Numbered from the stretch's first letter, positions 13,090 through 26,248 are shown. The stretch: 64,000 nt of DNA from Siphonodentalium dalli (GCA_032622095.1 CP136066.1:167966664-168030663), one strand, 5' to 3'. Made by a program: numbers and translations. Notes: a model not told the origin generated them from the sequence alone.

Positions 13090-13221
13090 TAACTGTAACC
13101 ATCACAATGTGGTCAATGAGCCGGTTCCAATGATATCCATATTTGTATGGTTCTATTGAGACAGACCGAAGATATTTTAGGCTGTTGAAGCTTTATTTGG
13201 CCGGTTTGTTGGGTAAAGGGT

Positions 13222-13880
13222 TATACCCATACACGCCATCCATGATCATACAGCTACTCCGGTATACCTATACATCCACCAATGACAATATACGTCCACG
13301 ACATGTATAACTATACACCCAACCCATTACCATAAGGGCACTCCCTATATACCCACACGCTCACCAACGACCACCCAGCTATACCCAAGGCATGAATATA
13401 TATGACCATACTGTAATTCCATGTACACCTATACACATTAGTCATTCAACCACTCCCTAGTTATCCATATACTCCACCCATGATCACACAGACAAGACAT
13501 GTTTACCCACATGTGACAATACAGCCACCCAAGGTACACCTGTGCATCACACCATGACCAGTCACTCCATATAATATACACAGATATGACCATGTAGCTA
13601 CTCTCGTTATATCCACACACCGTTATTGTCCACGCAGCAACGTCGTGTATGCCCGTACATCCACACATAACAATACAGTCCCTCCCTATAAACATATTCA
13701 ACTCACACATGACCATACAACTGCTACTTGTATACATATACATCTCATAATGGACACCATACTCATGAGCATATAGTACTTCCTTGTATATCTATTCACA
13801 TCATGCATGACCATAAAATAACTCCATGTATACCTATTCACCTCACCTATGACCATGCAGTAATTCCCTGGCTGCCATCT
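13222..13880. repeat. Degenerate minisatellite, about 50-bp unit
   Basis: Repeated phrases CATGACCATACAGCTACTCC and GTATACCTATACACATC at roughly 50-bp intervals, strongly diverged. It occupies most of the interior of LTIR-1. Confidence 0.65.
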
Positions 13881-14102
13881 TGACCTCCCTATTGTATCAA
13901 GTTGATAATTTTGTTTTTATCATAATGAGCCAGAATAGCCTACTGCAACTTTAAAATTAATTTGTCATGCCCCATAAGGAACTGGGACATCCAGATATAA
14001 TAATTAGTTGTCAGTTGATTACCTAACATGCATAATAAACAATTGAGTCACAATTTGCTAACTTTTCGGAACAGCAGAGAAATATGTATCGGATATATGT
14101 AA

Positions 14103-15003
14103 ACAACAAGAGCATCGCTAGGACGTGGCAAAATACGCCCTTTAGCCATTTCGAATTGTAGTATCGCAAAATAAGATAATACTTTGAGCTTACATTTGAA
14201 GAAAATCTGATATACCCATAATTTCAATGCCAAAATATGGTCAAATATTCTAAGTCGAAAAATGGCCATAACTCATGTAAAAATAACTAGACAGAACCTA
14301 TATTCAAACTTGGCCTGTAGTTTTAGCTGGGAAATACACATACCAGCTTTGGTTCAGCTCAAATAATCAAAACTGGAGTTATCGGTCGGAAACCAAAATG
14401 TTATGAAATTGGTCAAATTCTAAGTTGAAAAAGGGCCGTAACTCATGTAAAAATAACTGGACGGAACCCATATTCGAACTTGGCCTGTATCTTTAGCTGG
14501 GAAATACACATACCAACTTTGGTTCAGATCAAATAATCCAAACTGGAGTTATCGGTCGGAAACCAAAAATGTTAACAGACGGTCAAATTCTAAGTCGAAA
14601 AAGGGCCGTAACTCATGTAAAAATAATTGGACGGAACCCATATTCGAACTTGGCCTGTATCTTTAGCTGGGAAATACACATACCGACTTTGGTTCAGATA
14701 AAATAATCCAAACTGGAGTTATCGGTCGGAAACCAAAAATGTTAACAGACGGTCAAATTCTAAGTCGAAAAAGGGCCGTAACTCATGTAAAAATAATTGG
14801 ACGGAACCCATATTCGAACTTGGCCTGTATCTTTAGCTGGGAAATACACATACCAACTTTGGTTTAGATCAAATAATCCAAACTGAAGTTATCGATCGGA
14901 AACCAAAAATGTTAATGGACAGACGGATGGACAGACGGACGGACAGACTGACGGACAGACTGATAACATAATACGACCTTTTTTCAAAAAGGGCGTATAA
15001 AAA
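14103..15003 (+). mobile_element. ACAAGAG-type element with 170-bp internal tandem
   Basis: Starts CAACAAGAGCATCGCTAGGA and carries ATACGCCCTTT near the start, which is inverse to AAAAGGGCGTAT at the end. Inside are four copies of a 170-bp monomer starting at about 14251, 14421, 14591 and 14761 (TAAGTCGAAAAAGGGCCGTA). A GGACAGACGGACGGACAGAC run and a terminal hairpin follow. It interrupts the right arm of LTIR-1 cleanly. The structure resembles non-autonomous Helitron/Helentron-related molluscan elements with internal tandem repeats; the superfamily is inferred, not proven. Confidence 0.75.
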
Positions 15004-15985
15004 TGAACTTTTTATCCTAGTTGGTTGCCATTCTGGAAGCCATCTTGAGTAATTTGGTCTATGAACACCTTAGTGCGACACATTTAAAATAGATCAAAAC
15101 AATAAACACCTTTCATACCAAAGTTAGTTAGTTTACTTTTTTTTTAAATGGTCCAAACATAGAAAGTTAATTTTTGCCGATATTTATGTCAAGTTTGTGA
15201 GAGTAAAATCCAATATTTCTGGTAATGTCAGTGGTTACAATACTAACAATTGACCAAGGTGAATCAGATATTTTAGTTTTCAATGATATAGGGCAGAATA
15301 GCCAATTTTATTCATCAACCACAACTTGTAAGCGATTGCAGGGCACGCTGGGGCAATATTTACAATTTTCCAAATTTTGGCGGTCATTTTGAGCCAAAGT
15401 AACAATTTTGTGCCAATGACTTAGAATATTCATGGGTAATGGTACGGCCTCAATTACATGACACAGCTCTGTTCATTCCTTGTTGAAATATACGACTAGA
15501 ATTCCAATTGTGATTTTTTGAAAAATTATACCACGTTCTGTAAATATTTTTGAGGGATCGGAAGGGGCTAGGACCCATAGAATTTCTTATTTTATTGTCC
15601 CAATGATCAGTTAATATACAAAATACAAAAAATAAAGTCACAATTCTCAACCAGTTCCAAACAGCGGAAACTGATATAGAATATATTAGTGAAAAGCATC
15701 ACATTTTCCACTTACGGTAGCCATTTTTAATATATGAAATTTATTCGTACATATAAATAAGGAGTACTCAATTATCAATAGAATGACATATCGGACGACG
15801 TAATACCTCATAAACTTCCTGAGTAATTGCGAATTGAAATTAACCTGGTCAGATATTCAATTTTGGCGGCCATCTTGGATTCAAAGACCGATAACGATAT
15901 AAAGCGCCCATGGCCAGATGGCAAACAAGCGGCAAATTGAAGGACTGATATAGTTCTACAATTATATCATAACCACACAAAAAGG

Positions 15986-16084
15986 TTCTCTGTCAAAACT
16001 TCAAAAAGTTCCAAGGTTTTGTACTGGTGGAATATGATCTCTACGGATGTTAGCCAGAGTAGAGATTCATGGCATGATCTACCT
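15986..16084. repeat. Dispersed repeat, copy 1
   Basis: About 99 bp (TCAAAAAGTTCCAAGGTTTT...GATTCATGGCATGAT) repeated in the same orientation at 50069-50166 with roughly 90% identity. The class is unknown. Confidence 0.7.
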
Positions 16085-16141
16085 GGATTCGTACAAGAAA
16101 AACACATAGTGTACACAACATTGAATAATCACTTTATAATA

Positions 16142-16630
16142 GTGGATTGTTTAACTAATTGCATGCACCAAGCATTCAATATAGGTATATTCCATTTTAA
16201 TAGCAATCTTTTCTAAATCAATATATTATTTCCCAACCAATGGTGTTCATTTACAAACCAAAGTATTTTTATATTCAATATGAGACAATTTCATTTTAAT
16301 ATATATCGTTTTCTGATCTATGTTGAAAGACACAGAATTCATGTTCTATTTCAATTCAATTGTACTCATATTCCAACCAATGTGTAAAACAAATTATAAT
16401 ACAGCAATTATACATTCTAATACACCTATCGTACATTTAATATATGTTAATTTCGTTTTAATAGCATTTCTATCATTATATGATATGTCTCATATTGAAT
16501 ATAATGAGTGTTGGTTTGGAAATGAAAACCATTGGTTGGGAAATAATATATTGATTTAGAAAAGATTGATATTAAAATGGAATATACCTATATTGAATGC
16601 TTGGTGCATGCAATTAGTTAAACAATCCAC
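16142..16630. mobile_element. Fold-back element with about 148-bp arms, TA target
   Basis: The arms 16142-16288 and about 16487-16630 are inverse copies (ends GTGGATTGTTTAACTAATTG / CAATTAGTTAAACAATCCAC). TA flanks both ends (16140-16141, 16631-16632). The interior is AT-rich and non-coding. Confidence 0.85.
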
Positions 16631-16634
16631 TAAA

Positions 16635-16784
16635 GCGGGGTAGCATCTCTAAATTCACCCTCTGGGGACCTCATTCTGCAAATGACAGACACACTATTTC
16701 AAGGCTTGTAGCAGGGTAGCATCACTAAATTCACCCTCTGGGGACCTCATTCTGCAAATGACAGACACACTATTTCAAGGCTTG
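16635..16784 (+). mobile_element. Two tandem half-copies of the CAAGCCTTG (hAT-like) MITE
   Basis: Two consecutive right halves (GTAGCATCACTAAATTCACC to TATTTCAAGGCTTG) of the 254-bp family seen intact at 35419 and 47322. Confidence 0.8.
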
Positions 16785-17515
16785 CATAAAAAATCATATT
16801 ACGATTTGTTGACGAACTGAAAGTCCTTCTTGTTAATGCCTAGTTGCTGTAATTTAAGGAGCTAATAGTGAAGATGCATATATCTCTCTTTCTTTGATCA
16901 CTCAGGTGCTGTACCATGCTGATGTGGTGAAGTTACTGTTGCGTCATGTGACATTGGTGGAAGAGAGGCTCGTGGCCATATTGCAAGTGATTGAGTTGTA
17001 AGGAACTATCCTGGTCCTGATGAAGATAAACAGTTATCGAAAGCGCTATCTAAACCATTCATAGGATATTGCAATGAATGAGAGCCTCACTGGAGGACCA
17101 TCTCGCCTTTATGTCTTATCATAATCAATCCATAGTTCTCCTGAATAAGCCATTTTATTATATACCTTGAGTTCACAGATGGTCATACTCTCTTTTGATT
17201 GAATGAAGCGCCATCATGTGACAGAGTAGTTTTGACCATTGCCCAGTGAGCAAACTATTTCATGGGCTATAGTCTTTAAAATATTTTCCACTGATTTCAC
17301 AACATGGCCTGAGGCCAGAATTTGACGCGATGCCAGAATTTTGCCAACTACATGTATCTTCCAGGTTTAATACTCTTCAAACTATTTATCCTCCTGCTGA
17401 TTTCACGGTTGGTGCGAGGCGTGAATATTGCAATATATAATGAAAGTGACATTGTAGCTCAACTTGGAAAGGGAATAATTGAGTGATTAGGAATGCGGAA
17501 AGTTGGAAGGTCTGA
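16785..17515. other. No gene seen
   Basis: Contains CCTGATGAAGATAAACAGTTAT (about 17017), a phrase of the kind found in dispersed retroelement tails. It is too short to assign. Confidence 0.4.
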
Positions 17516-20500
17516 GTAATAGTAGAGGCTCTTATGTCCATTTTTTGGCTCCCGTGTGCATTTTGTGAAGAAATATAGCCACTATGCTCATGATGTTGCT
17601 TGATATCTGGGGCACCAGAAAACAAATGTTAGACACCTGGGGGTCGCGACTGGGTGGATTTATGACGTCATCAAAATGGCCGCCATCCAACATTTCAGAG
17701 TAGGCACTGAATCAGTTTGATTAATAGCTAGTAGTGAATTTATGGTAGGAAGTATAATATTTCTCTACTGTTGTGATACTATGATAACAGGCTTCACTTT
17801 GACAGAAAAATTGACCACATTTAACCAAGATGGCCGCCAAAATGGCGACCGAAGTTCGGGGAAGTGATGAATTTTCACACATGTCTCTTAAAACATTCAC
17901 GGTTGTTTGAAATCGGTGGCTAATAGCAACTTAATTTTAAATAAATTTGAATACCTAACCATTTGAACATGATAATATGTCATACCTTGGGTCTTATTCC
18001 TACAAAATGTCGTCAAAATGTGAATTCATAAATATGCTATGAAATTTTACCAAATATCGATTTTGTAATTCAAGCCAAGTGTTAGCCAGAAAATAGTTGA
18101 ATTTGATGACAAACATTTGCAACAGGTTTAAACATATAGATTGCCATATAATTACAAAAAAAAAAAGTGCATCTGTATTCAAGATGGCGACCAAAATGGT
18201 TGCCAAAATTGATAAATCACTAAAATTTGTCAAATTTTCTTTGATATCACCCCTAATGTGCGATTTAGTGCATATAGGTGAATATATTTGCTCCGTGTTG
18301 GTGTAATAACATGGAAATATGAAACAATATGAATAGTTTGTGAACAATGGCTGTTTATACTCAAGAATTCGAGAGAATGAAACGACGAAAATTAGATGAA
18401 ATCATCAAAATGGCAACCATGAACAATTTCAGAGTTGGCATTTAGTCTGGGAGGAAAATTTAGATAGTGAAATGATTATGTTTCGCGACCAATAATACCA
18501 TTGGATCACACTTCCTCTTGACGGTGCAATTTGAACCTCAAAATCCAAGATGGCTCCCAAAACGGCGACCGAAATTCTAATAATTGATGATTTTTCACAC
18601 TCGCCTCTTAAATTATTCACAGCGGTTTGAAATCGGTGGCTACTAGCAACCTTATTTTGAATGAATTATACTATCTAATCATTCGACAACCATGATATGT
18701 TAGATTAATATATTATTATCCATATTAATCTAAATTCAGGATGGTGACTCAGATGGTTACCAAAATGGAGAAATCATCAAAATTTGCTAGTTTTCATTGA
18801 TAACGCTCCTAATGTCGGTTTCAGTGACTACTGGTAAACAAATTTGTTCCCCTCTTGACAAAAGTGCCAGGAATGCTGATACAATATGAATATTTTGCGA
18901 ACAGTAGCTGCTTATATCCGAGATTTCATGAGAATGGAAACAGAAACCATGAACAGTAGATAAATTCATCTGATGTTGACCTATTTGAAAATATCCAAAT
19001 CTGAATATATGCTGATTACATCCATCATTACATGTACATCGGAAATGTCCTGATTGGGTGACTCGACTGGAGAAAAATCCCTACCTCAACAATAAGGATG
19101 TCGGTATTGAGCAATACTTTAATTACTTCCCATTGATATCGCCCCCCTTGTGGGGTTTGGCTAAGAATGTTTCACTTGACTCCTGTATTGCTCATGTAAT
19201 GCCATCATACTAAGTAAATTCTACCGAAATTCAGCTGCTCACGGACATTAATTGAATGGACATCACACAATGCAGTACCCAAAAACAGTAGCGGCATATA
19301 ATGCGTTGACATTACAGACATTTTCCATGTTAACAAGCTTAATAAATAGTGTACACTAAGTCCAAATATAAGAATATGAGTTAATATTTGTGTGATTCGT
19401 TCTTATTAATATACATGTACGAAAACACAGGGTATACTTTTGTGAAACTGAGAAAATTTACAATTGCTCGTCCTTGAATAACATCTAGTTCATATTGTGT
19501 GTGCATCAGGGGATTATATTACATTAATTGCTTTGTCGCAGACTACCAAACGAGAGCGTTCAGATGTGAGCTCTATGTGTCTGCGAAGAAGAATCGCATT
19601 GGCGGATTTCTACCAGACCTCAGCTTATTACATGCGATATAGAGCGACTAGAGATAAATTATGTTCAGGTTCGTACCAAAACAGAAAATGCTGTGGAACT
19701 CTGGACAGCTCATAGTTCAACTCACTGACTCCACACCCACGATTTGCGAAGCGTGGCTGATTTTGATCAAGCTAGGATAGGAAGATAGCCTCATATAATG
19801 AGTTCAATTGGTATACATGTGTATTTGAGTTCCACATATATAGTTTTCTGGACATCGCAAATACTGCAAGTTCGTTCCGTGTTTGATCCCCATCTTCCGG
19901 TGCAGAACTTATGCACTTATGTCATATTTGTCACATGTGTTATCGAAGTTATTTCATGCCTGCGTTATGCGGTCTCATCAAAATGTCATACAAGAAACAT
20001 ATTCACACCAAATTTTCTTTAAATGCCTGCATTTCTGTAATAGTATCGGCTATCGGCAATGTTCCAGATAAAATTGATAATAATTTCTCGTACAAATGCA
20101 CAGTTCGGCTTGGCTGTAGAGGCAATTCAACTCACCGACATGTTGAGGTACATGTATTATTATTGGGTGGAAAGTTTGTAGAATTCTTCCAGATGTTTTA
20201 TACAGGAACATTTGATATCCCACTACAGTGAAATCAGGTCTGCAGAAAACTCAGGTCGTTAAACGTTGTAATCTTATACCTTCCTGAGCAATAGTTGAAG
20301 TAAATTTCAGTTATGGACTCTTCAAATAGCTAACAATTCACAATATTCTCTCAATTCAAGCATAACATTGTTATCTATTACTTCCAAATTTTGCGCAGTA
20401 TCTATATTCCAAGCTTGTTATTGGCCTACTTGTGGATCCGACTATTATGGTTGTACGGTTTGCCAGCAAATTCTATAAACTACATTTGTTCGATGGACAA

Positions 20501-23285
20501 TTAAAGGATTTCGTTCGAGATTGCGGGGTTTCTGTGATTCGAAGATCTTTACTTTCTGTGAACTAACAGTTGATGTATAATGCTAATGAATGTCCCCATG
20601 TGGACGTTTTGCAAGAAATCTTAATAAACGTTCCATTAAATGACCTTGATGACCCGTCACTGTATTCATTACTTCGACGCACCATCATATGGCATGGGCC
20701 AAAGATGAGCTTCTGGTGTTTCGATGAGGTATTTCATCACTAAATATCCAGGCACTAGGCATAGGCATTTTGATTTCACGATATTTTTTCGTTGACAATC
20801 TGGAAGAAGTTGAGGAGCCGTTATTGTCACTTGCTGGACTCGACATGGAGAATGCCAAACCTTAGGCTATTTTTGCCCGATACTGATGTTTTGACATATG
20901 TTAGACTACATCGAAGTGAACATGCAATGTATCTGCTATGAGGTCAGCGGCAGTATTGACATTTATTTATTAAATCTGTATTATGGACTCTCCATTCCAC
21001 AACCGAAGCAAACATTCTATATGGAGTCTCTGATATGCAGTCGGAGAGTTTTGTGGTGAGCTCTGTTAGCTTGCGAGATGAGTTTGTAATTCAACTGTAG
21101 TTGCTGGGGTGAGTTGGTTGTAGATAGCCTACCATCAAAGTGACCATCTATTGGACGAAGTAACAAGAGTGGTACATGTGCTGACACACGTCTTGAGAAG
21201 TGTGACAATGTCTCAACTATTCAAACGAATTTCGGGTGATGAAACACATATATGCCAAAAACAAGAAAGTGAACAATGCAATCTCCCCTTATTGTATCTT
21301 ATTAGACACAACTGTTTCATAATTAGATACGAAATAATGTTTGCACTAACATGTAATGCCTGTGTATTTCTAAGTTGATCAATTATATTTCCCGGTGGCA
21401 GTATGATAGCAATGCAACTTCGACTTCGATGAAGTCAAGGTGTTATATTTTTCCTGAATCTTCTAAATTTTTGTGGCCGGGCGAAATCAACGTGGTCAAC
21501 AATTCATCAAGAATAAAGCAGATCTGCCCCAAACGAAATAATATAGCCATAAAGTTGGATTTCTGCCTGTATTATGATTGCAGGGATTCTTTTGCGTTCG
21601 AGTACTCGTTATGCTCTTATAATGATACAGTCAGCACATATCCGGTTTGACTTCCTACCCAGGAAAAGGGCAGGATCGTTCAAATTATATTGGGCAATTT
21701 CATGTTAGGTTTCTAAGAGTCCATTCTGATATATTCTCGATTATAAACAAACTATGTCAAACATAGTCACAATATACCTTAACATGATAGTATATAATTT
21801 AGATTGGGCGAATATATCCAACTCCTTTGCTAAATGCCGTTTGAGAATATACACATGTGTCACATTTTATAACTGAGTTTTCGCGGCCATTCTGGCGACC
21901 ATCTTGGGTCAAATAGATCAATGTCGAGTGTAATTGAATGACACTAACGATATTTTAAACTGTGTACACTTTTGTTTATTTTATTATGCCTATTTCTGTC
22001 CAATGTTAATCTAGAACTTCGAGAAGCAAGTTTATTTGTGAAATTACATAGCGCATTATTTAATTTGCATTTTTCGGAGTATGGACAACAATTAGACACA
22101 AATTACAGCATACTATGTTTTCCAAAGTACTTGGTGTCATGACTGATAAAAACAAAGACAAGTCCTACTCGCCACAGTTTACAAATAATCGAAAATGATG
22201 TAAGGGCCATGTGTAACAATTCAACACATTTCTATATTTCGGTCGCCATTTTGACAGCCATCTTGTTTTTTTCTATCAATCTTGTTCTTTCAATCGGAAG
22301 CTTGGTGCAATTTTATCATTGCCGTAGAAATATTTTTCATTTTCTGTGTTAAATATTCTTCCTCACTCAGTGCCCATTCTGCAATTTTGTGTGGCTGCCA
22401 TGAAGATGATTTGACTTAATTTCCGTGGTATAATTCTGTTGAATTCTCGGGTATAAGCAGATATATGGTTCACCAAATTTACAAATCATTCCATAAGTCG
22501 ATGGATGTCCGCGAAAAAGTAGCACATATTCACATATATTTACTTTTCCCCAACACACGAGTGATATCAATAAATATTGGACAGATTTTTGTGATTTCTC
22601 CATTTTGGCAGCCATCTTGGCCGCCATCTTAAACGAAAATGCACTATTTTCAGTGTAACTATATGGCAATTCACATATTTAAAACATTTTTACATTATCT
22701 TCATCAAATTCAGTTATTTTCTGTTCAACTCTTGGCTAGAATCACATAATTGAATTTTGGTTAACTTTCATAGCACATTTTTGAATTCACATTTTAAAGA
22801 TAGATGGCAGGAATGAGATCCGAAATATGACATATTATGTTGTAGAAATGGTTGGATACTAGAATTTATTCAAATTTAGGTCTTTATTCGTTACAAATTT
22901 CAAACATCGGTTAATGATTCAAGAGGAAAGTGTGAAAAATCATCAATTTTCTGAATTTCGGTCGCCATTTTGGCGGCCATCTTGGTTTATGGTGGCCACT
23001 TTTTCTGTCAAATGGAAGTATGGGGTATTAGTTTCACGTCAGTGGTGAGATAATCAAATTTCTATAATAAATTTACAAGTAGATATTAATCAAACTGACT
23101 CAGTGCATACTGTGGAATTGTGTATGGCGGCCATCTTGATGACGTCATAAATCCACCCAGTCGCGACCCCAAGGTGTCTAACATTTGTTTTCTGGTGCCT
23201 GAGATATCAAGCAACGTCATTGGCATAGTCGCTATATTTCTTCACAAAGTGCACACGGGAGTACATAAGAGCCTCTACTATAATA
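17516..23285. mobile_element. Long-inverted-repeat element LTIR-2 (5.8 kb)
   Basis: The left arm 17516 to about 18960 is the inverse of the right arm, about 21850 to 23285 (ends TAGTAGAGGCTCTTATGT / CATAAGAGCCTCTACTA). The arms are diverged (about 75-80% by eye) but colinear for about 1.4 kb. Shared landmarks are GGGTCGCGACTGGGTGGATTT, ATGACGTCATCAAxATGGCC and repeated CCAAGATGGCCGCCAAAATG words. Possible target duplication is TAA or TA. The interior, about 19016-21656, is a decayed coding region. Length, arm size and the coding remnant suggest an old, once autonomous DNA transposon of unassigned family. Confidence 0.8.
19016..21656 (+). pseudogene. Decayed coding region of unknown family inside LTIR-2
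   Basis: A chain of plus-strand protein-like passages in shifting frames. 19016-19213 contains EQYFNYFPLISPPLWGLAKN. 19252-19359, 19497-19715 and 19911-20234 follow. 20366-20743 contains RFASKFYKLHLFDGQLKDFV and, past an in-frame TAA at 20564, SLYSLLRRTIIWHGPKMSFW. 20728-20865 contains FVDNLEEVEEPLLSLAGLDM. Further passages are 20861-20941, 20960-21100, 21128-21378 and 21390-21650. Breaks are single stops or single-base frame changes, as expected of a decaying gene of 800 or more codons. Composition is coding-like and differs from the flanking AT-rich arms. I recognise no domain. A transposase is the natural guess from context, but a captured host or viral gene is not excluded. Confidence 0.6.
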
Positions 23286-23316
23286 CTAGATTATCAACAT
23301 GAAGAGATATATAAAG

Positions 23317-24455
23317 TAAAATCCAAGATGGTTGCCGATGGCTATGTTTTCCAATGAAATTCAAAAACATTTGATAGCTTCCATCTAGTAGATCAATATC
23401 AAGATTAATATGAAGATTGGTGATGCTCGGATGAGGGAAGTGGACTGTAGGGTGTGCCAAAGGATTTATTCATGCAAAGAGAAAAATCCAAGATGGCTGC
23501 CAGCAGACATGTTTTATGGCCGAATGACCCAAAATGACTCGTGCCCATCTATATGTCAATATTAACAAATTTCATGATGATCAGACAAACAGTACGGCCT
23601 GTAGCCCATGCTAATGAATTGAATTTTGAAATCCAAGATGGCCACTGGCAGCCATGTTTTTTTGCCGAATGAGACCAAAATGACTTGTTCCCATTTACAT
23701 GTCAATGTTAACATCCATGCCAAATTTCATGATGATCCGACCAAAGATACGACCTGTAGCAAAGGATTTAGTCATACAAAGAGTAAAATCCAAGATGGCT
23801 ACCATAAAACATGGACGAATGACCCCAAAATGACTCGTTCCCATCTACATGTCAATATAAACTTCCACGACAAATTTCATGATGATCAAGACGAACACAC
23901 CAGCCTGAAGTCTGTGATAATGGATTAAATTTTTAAATGACTCCAAATTGACTCGTTCCCATCTAAATGTCAATGTCAACAGCCATGACAAATTTCATAA
24001 TGATCCGACCAAAGATACGACCTGTAGCCTGTGCCAAAAGATTTAGTCATGCAAAGAGTGAAATCCAAGATGGCTGCTGATGGCCATGATTTTTGGCCGA
24101 ATGACCCCAAAATGACTCGTTCCCATCAACATGTCATTGTCAAAATCCGTGACAAATTTCATGATGATCCGACTAAAGGTACGACCTGTAGCCCATGGCA
24201 AAGGATTTAGTCATGCAAAGAGTAAAATCCAAGAGGCTGCTGGTGGCCATGTTTTTGGCCGAACGACCCCAAAATTACTCGTTCCCATCTATATGTCAAT
24301 ATTAACAGCTATGACAAATTTCATAATGATCCAACCAACGGTACGACCTGTAGCCTGTATTGTTGATGCCTCACAGACGCACACACACATGCACACACGG
24401 ACGACGGATACCAAGCCATGGCCATAGCTCAAACTTTACAAAGTAAAGTTGAGCT
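23317..24455 (+). repeat. CCAAGATGGC tandem array with hairpin tail
   Basis: About seven diverged copies of a unit of about 140-160 bp: AAATCCAAGATGGCTGCC, GGCCGAATGACCCCAAAATG, ACTCGTTCCCATCTACATGT, CAAATTTCATGATGATCCGA. Units begin near 23320, 23489, 23629, 23788, 24061 and 24226. The array ends with a CACACACATGCACACACGGA run and a hairpin 24427-24454 (CTCAAACTTTACAAAGTAAAG). The layout resembles the ACAAGAG elements (tandem monomers, simple run, hairpin). Confidence 0.8.
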
Positions 24456-24465
24456 AATAAAACAC

Positions 24466-24633
24466 CTATTGACTACCTTGCATTGGGTTGGAATAGCGAG
24501 CGCAATTTCCCCCTCATATGTGTCTTCTGACCAGCAAGCAGGACTTGTGACCTCGTCAATAGACCTGCTTGCTGTTTAAAGACACCACCTCGGGAAAATA
24601 GTTCTCGCTATTCCACCCAAATGCAGTCAATAG
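24466..24633. mobile_element. Fold-back, 168 bp
   Basis: The ends CTATTGACTACCTTGCATTG and CATTTGxxTGCAGTCAATAG-type are inverse, as are GGTTGGAATAGCGAG/CTCGCTATTCCACCC. The middle also pairs (CAGCAAGCAGG / CCTGCTTGCTG). Confidence 0.8.
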
Positions 24634-24849
24634 TTGTATACTATAAACCATCAAAGGTAATAACTAAATATCCCAATTGTAAGTGCCCAGAAGATATCTT
24701 GACATTCCCAGTTCGGCCATTTAACCAATGAGCTGAAATATATCATGTAAGTTTTAAACATCACTTTTAATTTGTTACAAGAAGTTTCCCATACAGATGA
24801 AGCAAGAAACATTCAACTGACAGTTTTACATTTCAGATTTATAGGAATA

Positions 24850-25062
24850 CAGTAATGCCCTAAGTCATCAACCCCTTAACCACAGCAGAATTATGGGCAA
24901 CTTTTCAGGATTTAGACGGAAATATGGCTTGTTGCCATTCATCGGAAAGCTCTCAGTGAGAGCTTTCCTATGAATGGCAACAAGCCATATTTCCGACTAA
25001 ATCCTGAAAAGTTACCCATAATTATGCTGTGGTTAAGGGGTCGATTATTTAGGGCATTACTG
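24850..25062. mobile_element. CAGTAATGCCC fold-back MITE, copy 1
   Basis: A nearly complete palindrome of 213 bp with TA at both ends. Ends are CAGTAATGCCCTAA / TTAGGGCATTACTG. CCATAATTCTGCTGTGG and CGGAAATATGGCTTGTTGCC blocks occur in both arms. TA targets and a CAGT start fit Tc1/mariner-type mobilisation. Confidence 0.9.
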
Positions 25063-25069
25063 TAGTTTG

Positions 25070-26248
25070 TAGACCATCAGGGTTCACCCTGTCCTTAGCC
25101 ATGGCCGAATTTTTTCAAAAATGGCCAAAGAAAATTACATTTGGTCAAACGTTTTGGTCGAATGTTTCAATTTAAATTATCTCTCAGAAAATCACCTAAT
25201 CTCACTAAAACCCTTACACTGATTAATAGTTACTGAATAATTGCTCGCCCGCGTTTGATTGGCTAACAAAGATTTAATAGGTATCATATTACGGCATCTT
25301 GTCTTAATCATTTGATAATAATTTACTGCTTTATGGCACAATTAGCAAATAGGTTACTTTATTGAAGTTCAACAAAGAATTATTTGGAGATAAGGGTGTT
25401 AATGGAAATTATCAGATCAACAGGAGTCAAATCAATGGGGCATATCTCAGTGATTGGCGACTGTGGTTCACACGTGATAAGCATTGATTGCTATCGAATA
25501 GATTCAGTATGGGTTTCTTGAATGTTCTAAAGTGTGCTTGAACGCAAACGAAGATTTTAACACTCATTCTATGTTCAGCTTCTAAATGCACGGTTGGCTC
25601 AGCCTCGCACCCAAATTTAGTAACATAGATAATTAATCGATTATATTGGCTTTTGAAAAAGTTGATCATCAATACATACCGTATGAGAATATATGTATTG
25701 CAAAAGTTAGTTTCATTGTATGATACATGTTTATAGGATTACAGGTCTTTTTGTGATCATTCTATAAATCATTTATGTTTGTTAGAGTGAAACGAGTTAA
25801 AACATAAGTGCATTTTTGTTCGTATTTTTAACAATTATTTTGTTTTTGGGCATACTTTTTAATATCTTGCTTTGATTTTGTTATTTTCTATTTACTTATT
25901 ATTAATTCTATTGTTTTTTAATTTCGGTTTTCTGAACAAACCTATATTTTGATTTTTAAATTTGGTCAAATATTCTGGAAAAAAATGGCCAAAAGATTGA
26001 CTGAGAGATTTTCGGACCAGTGTAAACCCTGCAGACCATTCTTATACATTAGCATCATGATCATGAATCCATCAACAAAAAATATATAATGTTACATAAT
26101 AAATAAACAAATTAATCAACATTAATAAAATTCTAGCCTGAACTTCTACAAATCTAGATGTAGTGGTTATATGCATGAGTACTGGTCACACTGAACCAGA
26201 AAGTATATGAGCTACTATTTGTGTCATTCTCAATATATTTGGCAGCAA
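25070..26248. other. No gene seen
   Basis: AT-rich sequence without a recognisable repeat or exon. A minus frame at 25427-25672 has no family signal. Confidence 0.5.

Larger units (their letters stand above)
11668..15884. mobile_element. Long-inverted-repeat element LTIR-1 (4.2 kb)
   Basis: The left arm 11668-12630 is the inverse of the right arm 13981-15884, with roughly 75-80% identity by eye. The right arm is interrupted by an independent element at 14103-15003. The arms end abruptly at TTGAATCCAAGATGGCCGCC. Other matching landmarks are GGTCCTAGCCCCTTCCGA, GATCAGTTAATATA and GTGTCGCACTAAGGTGTT. The interior (12631-13980) contains only a fold-back and a minisatellite, with no transposase recognised. 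I see no clear target duplication. Confidence 0.8.
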
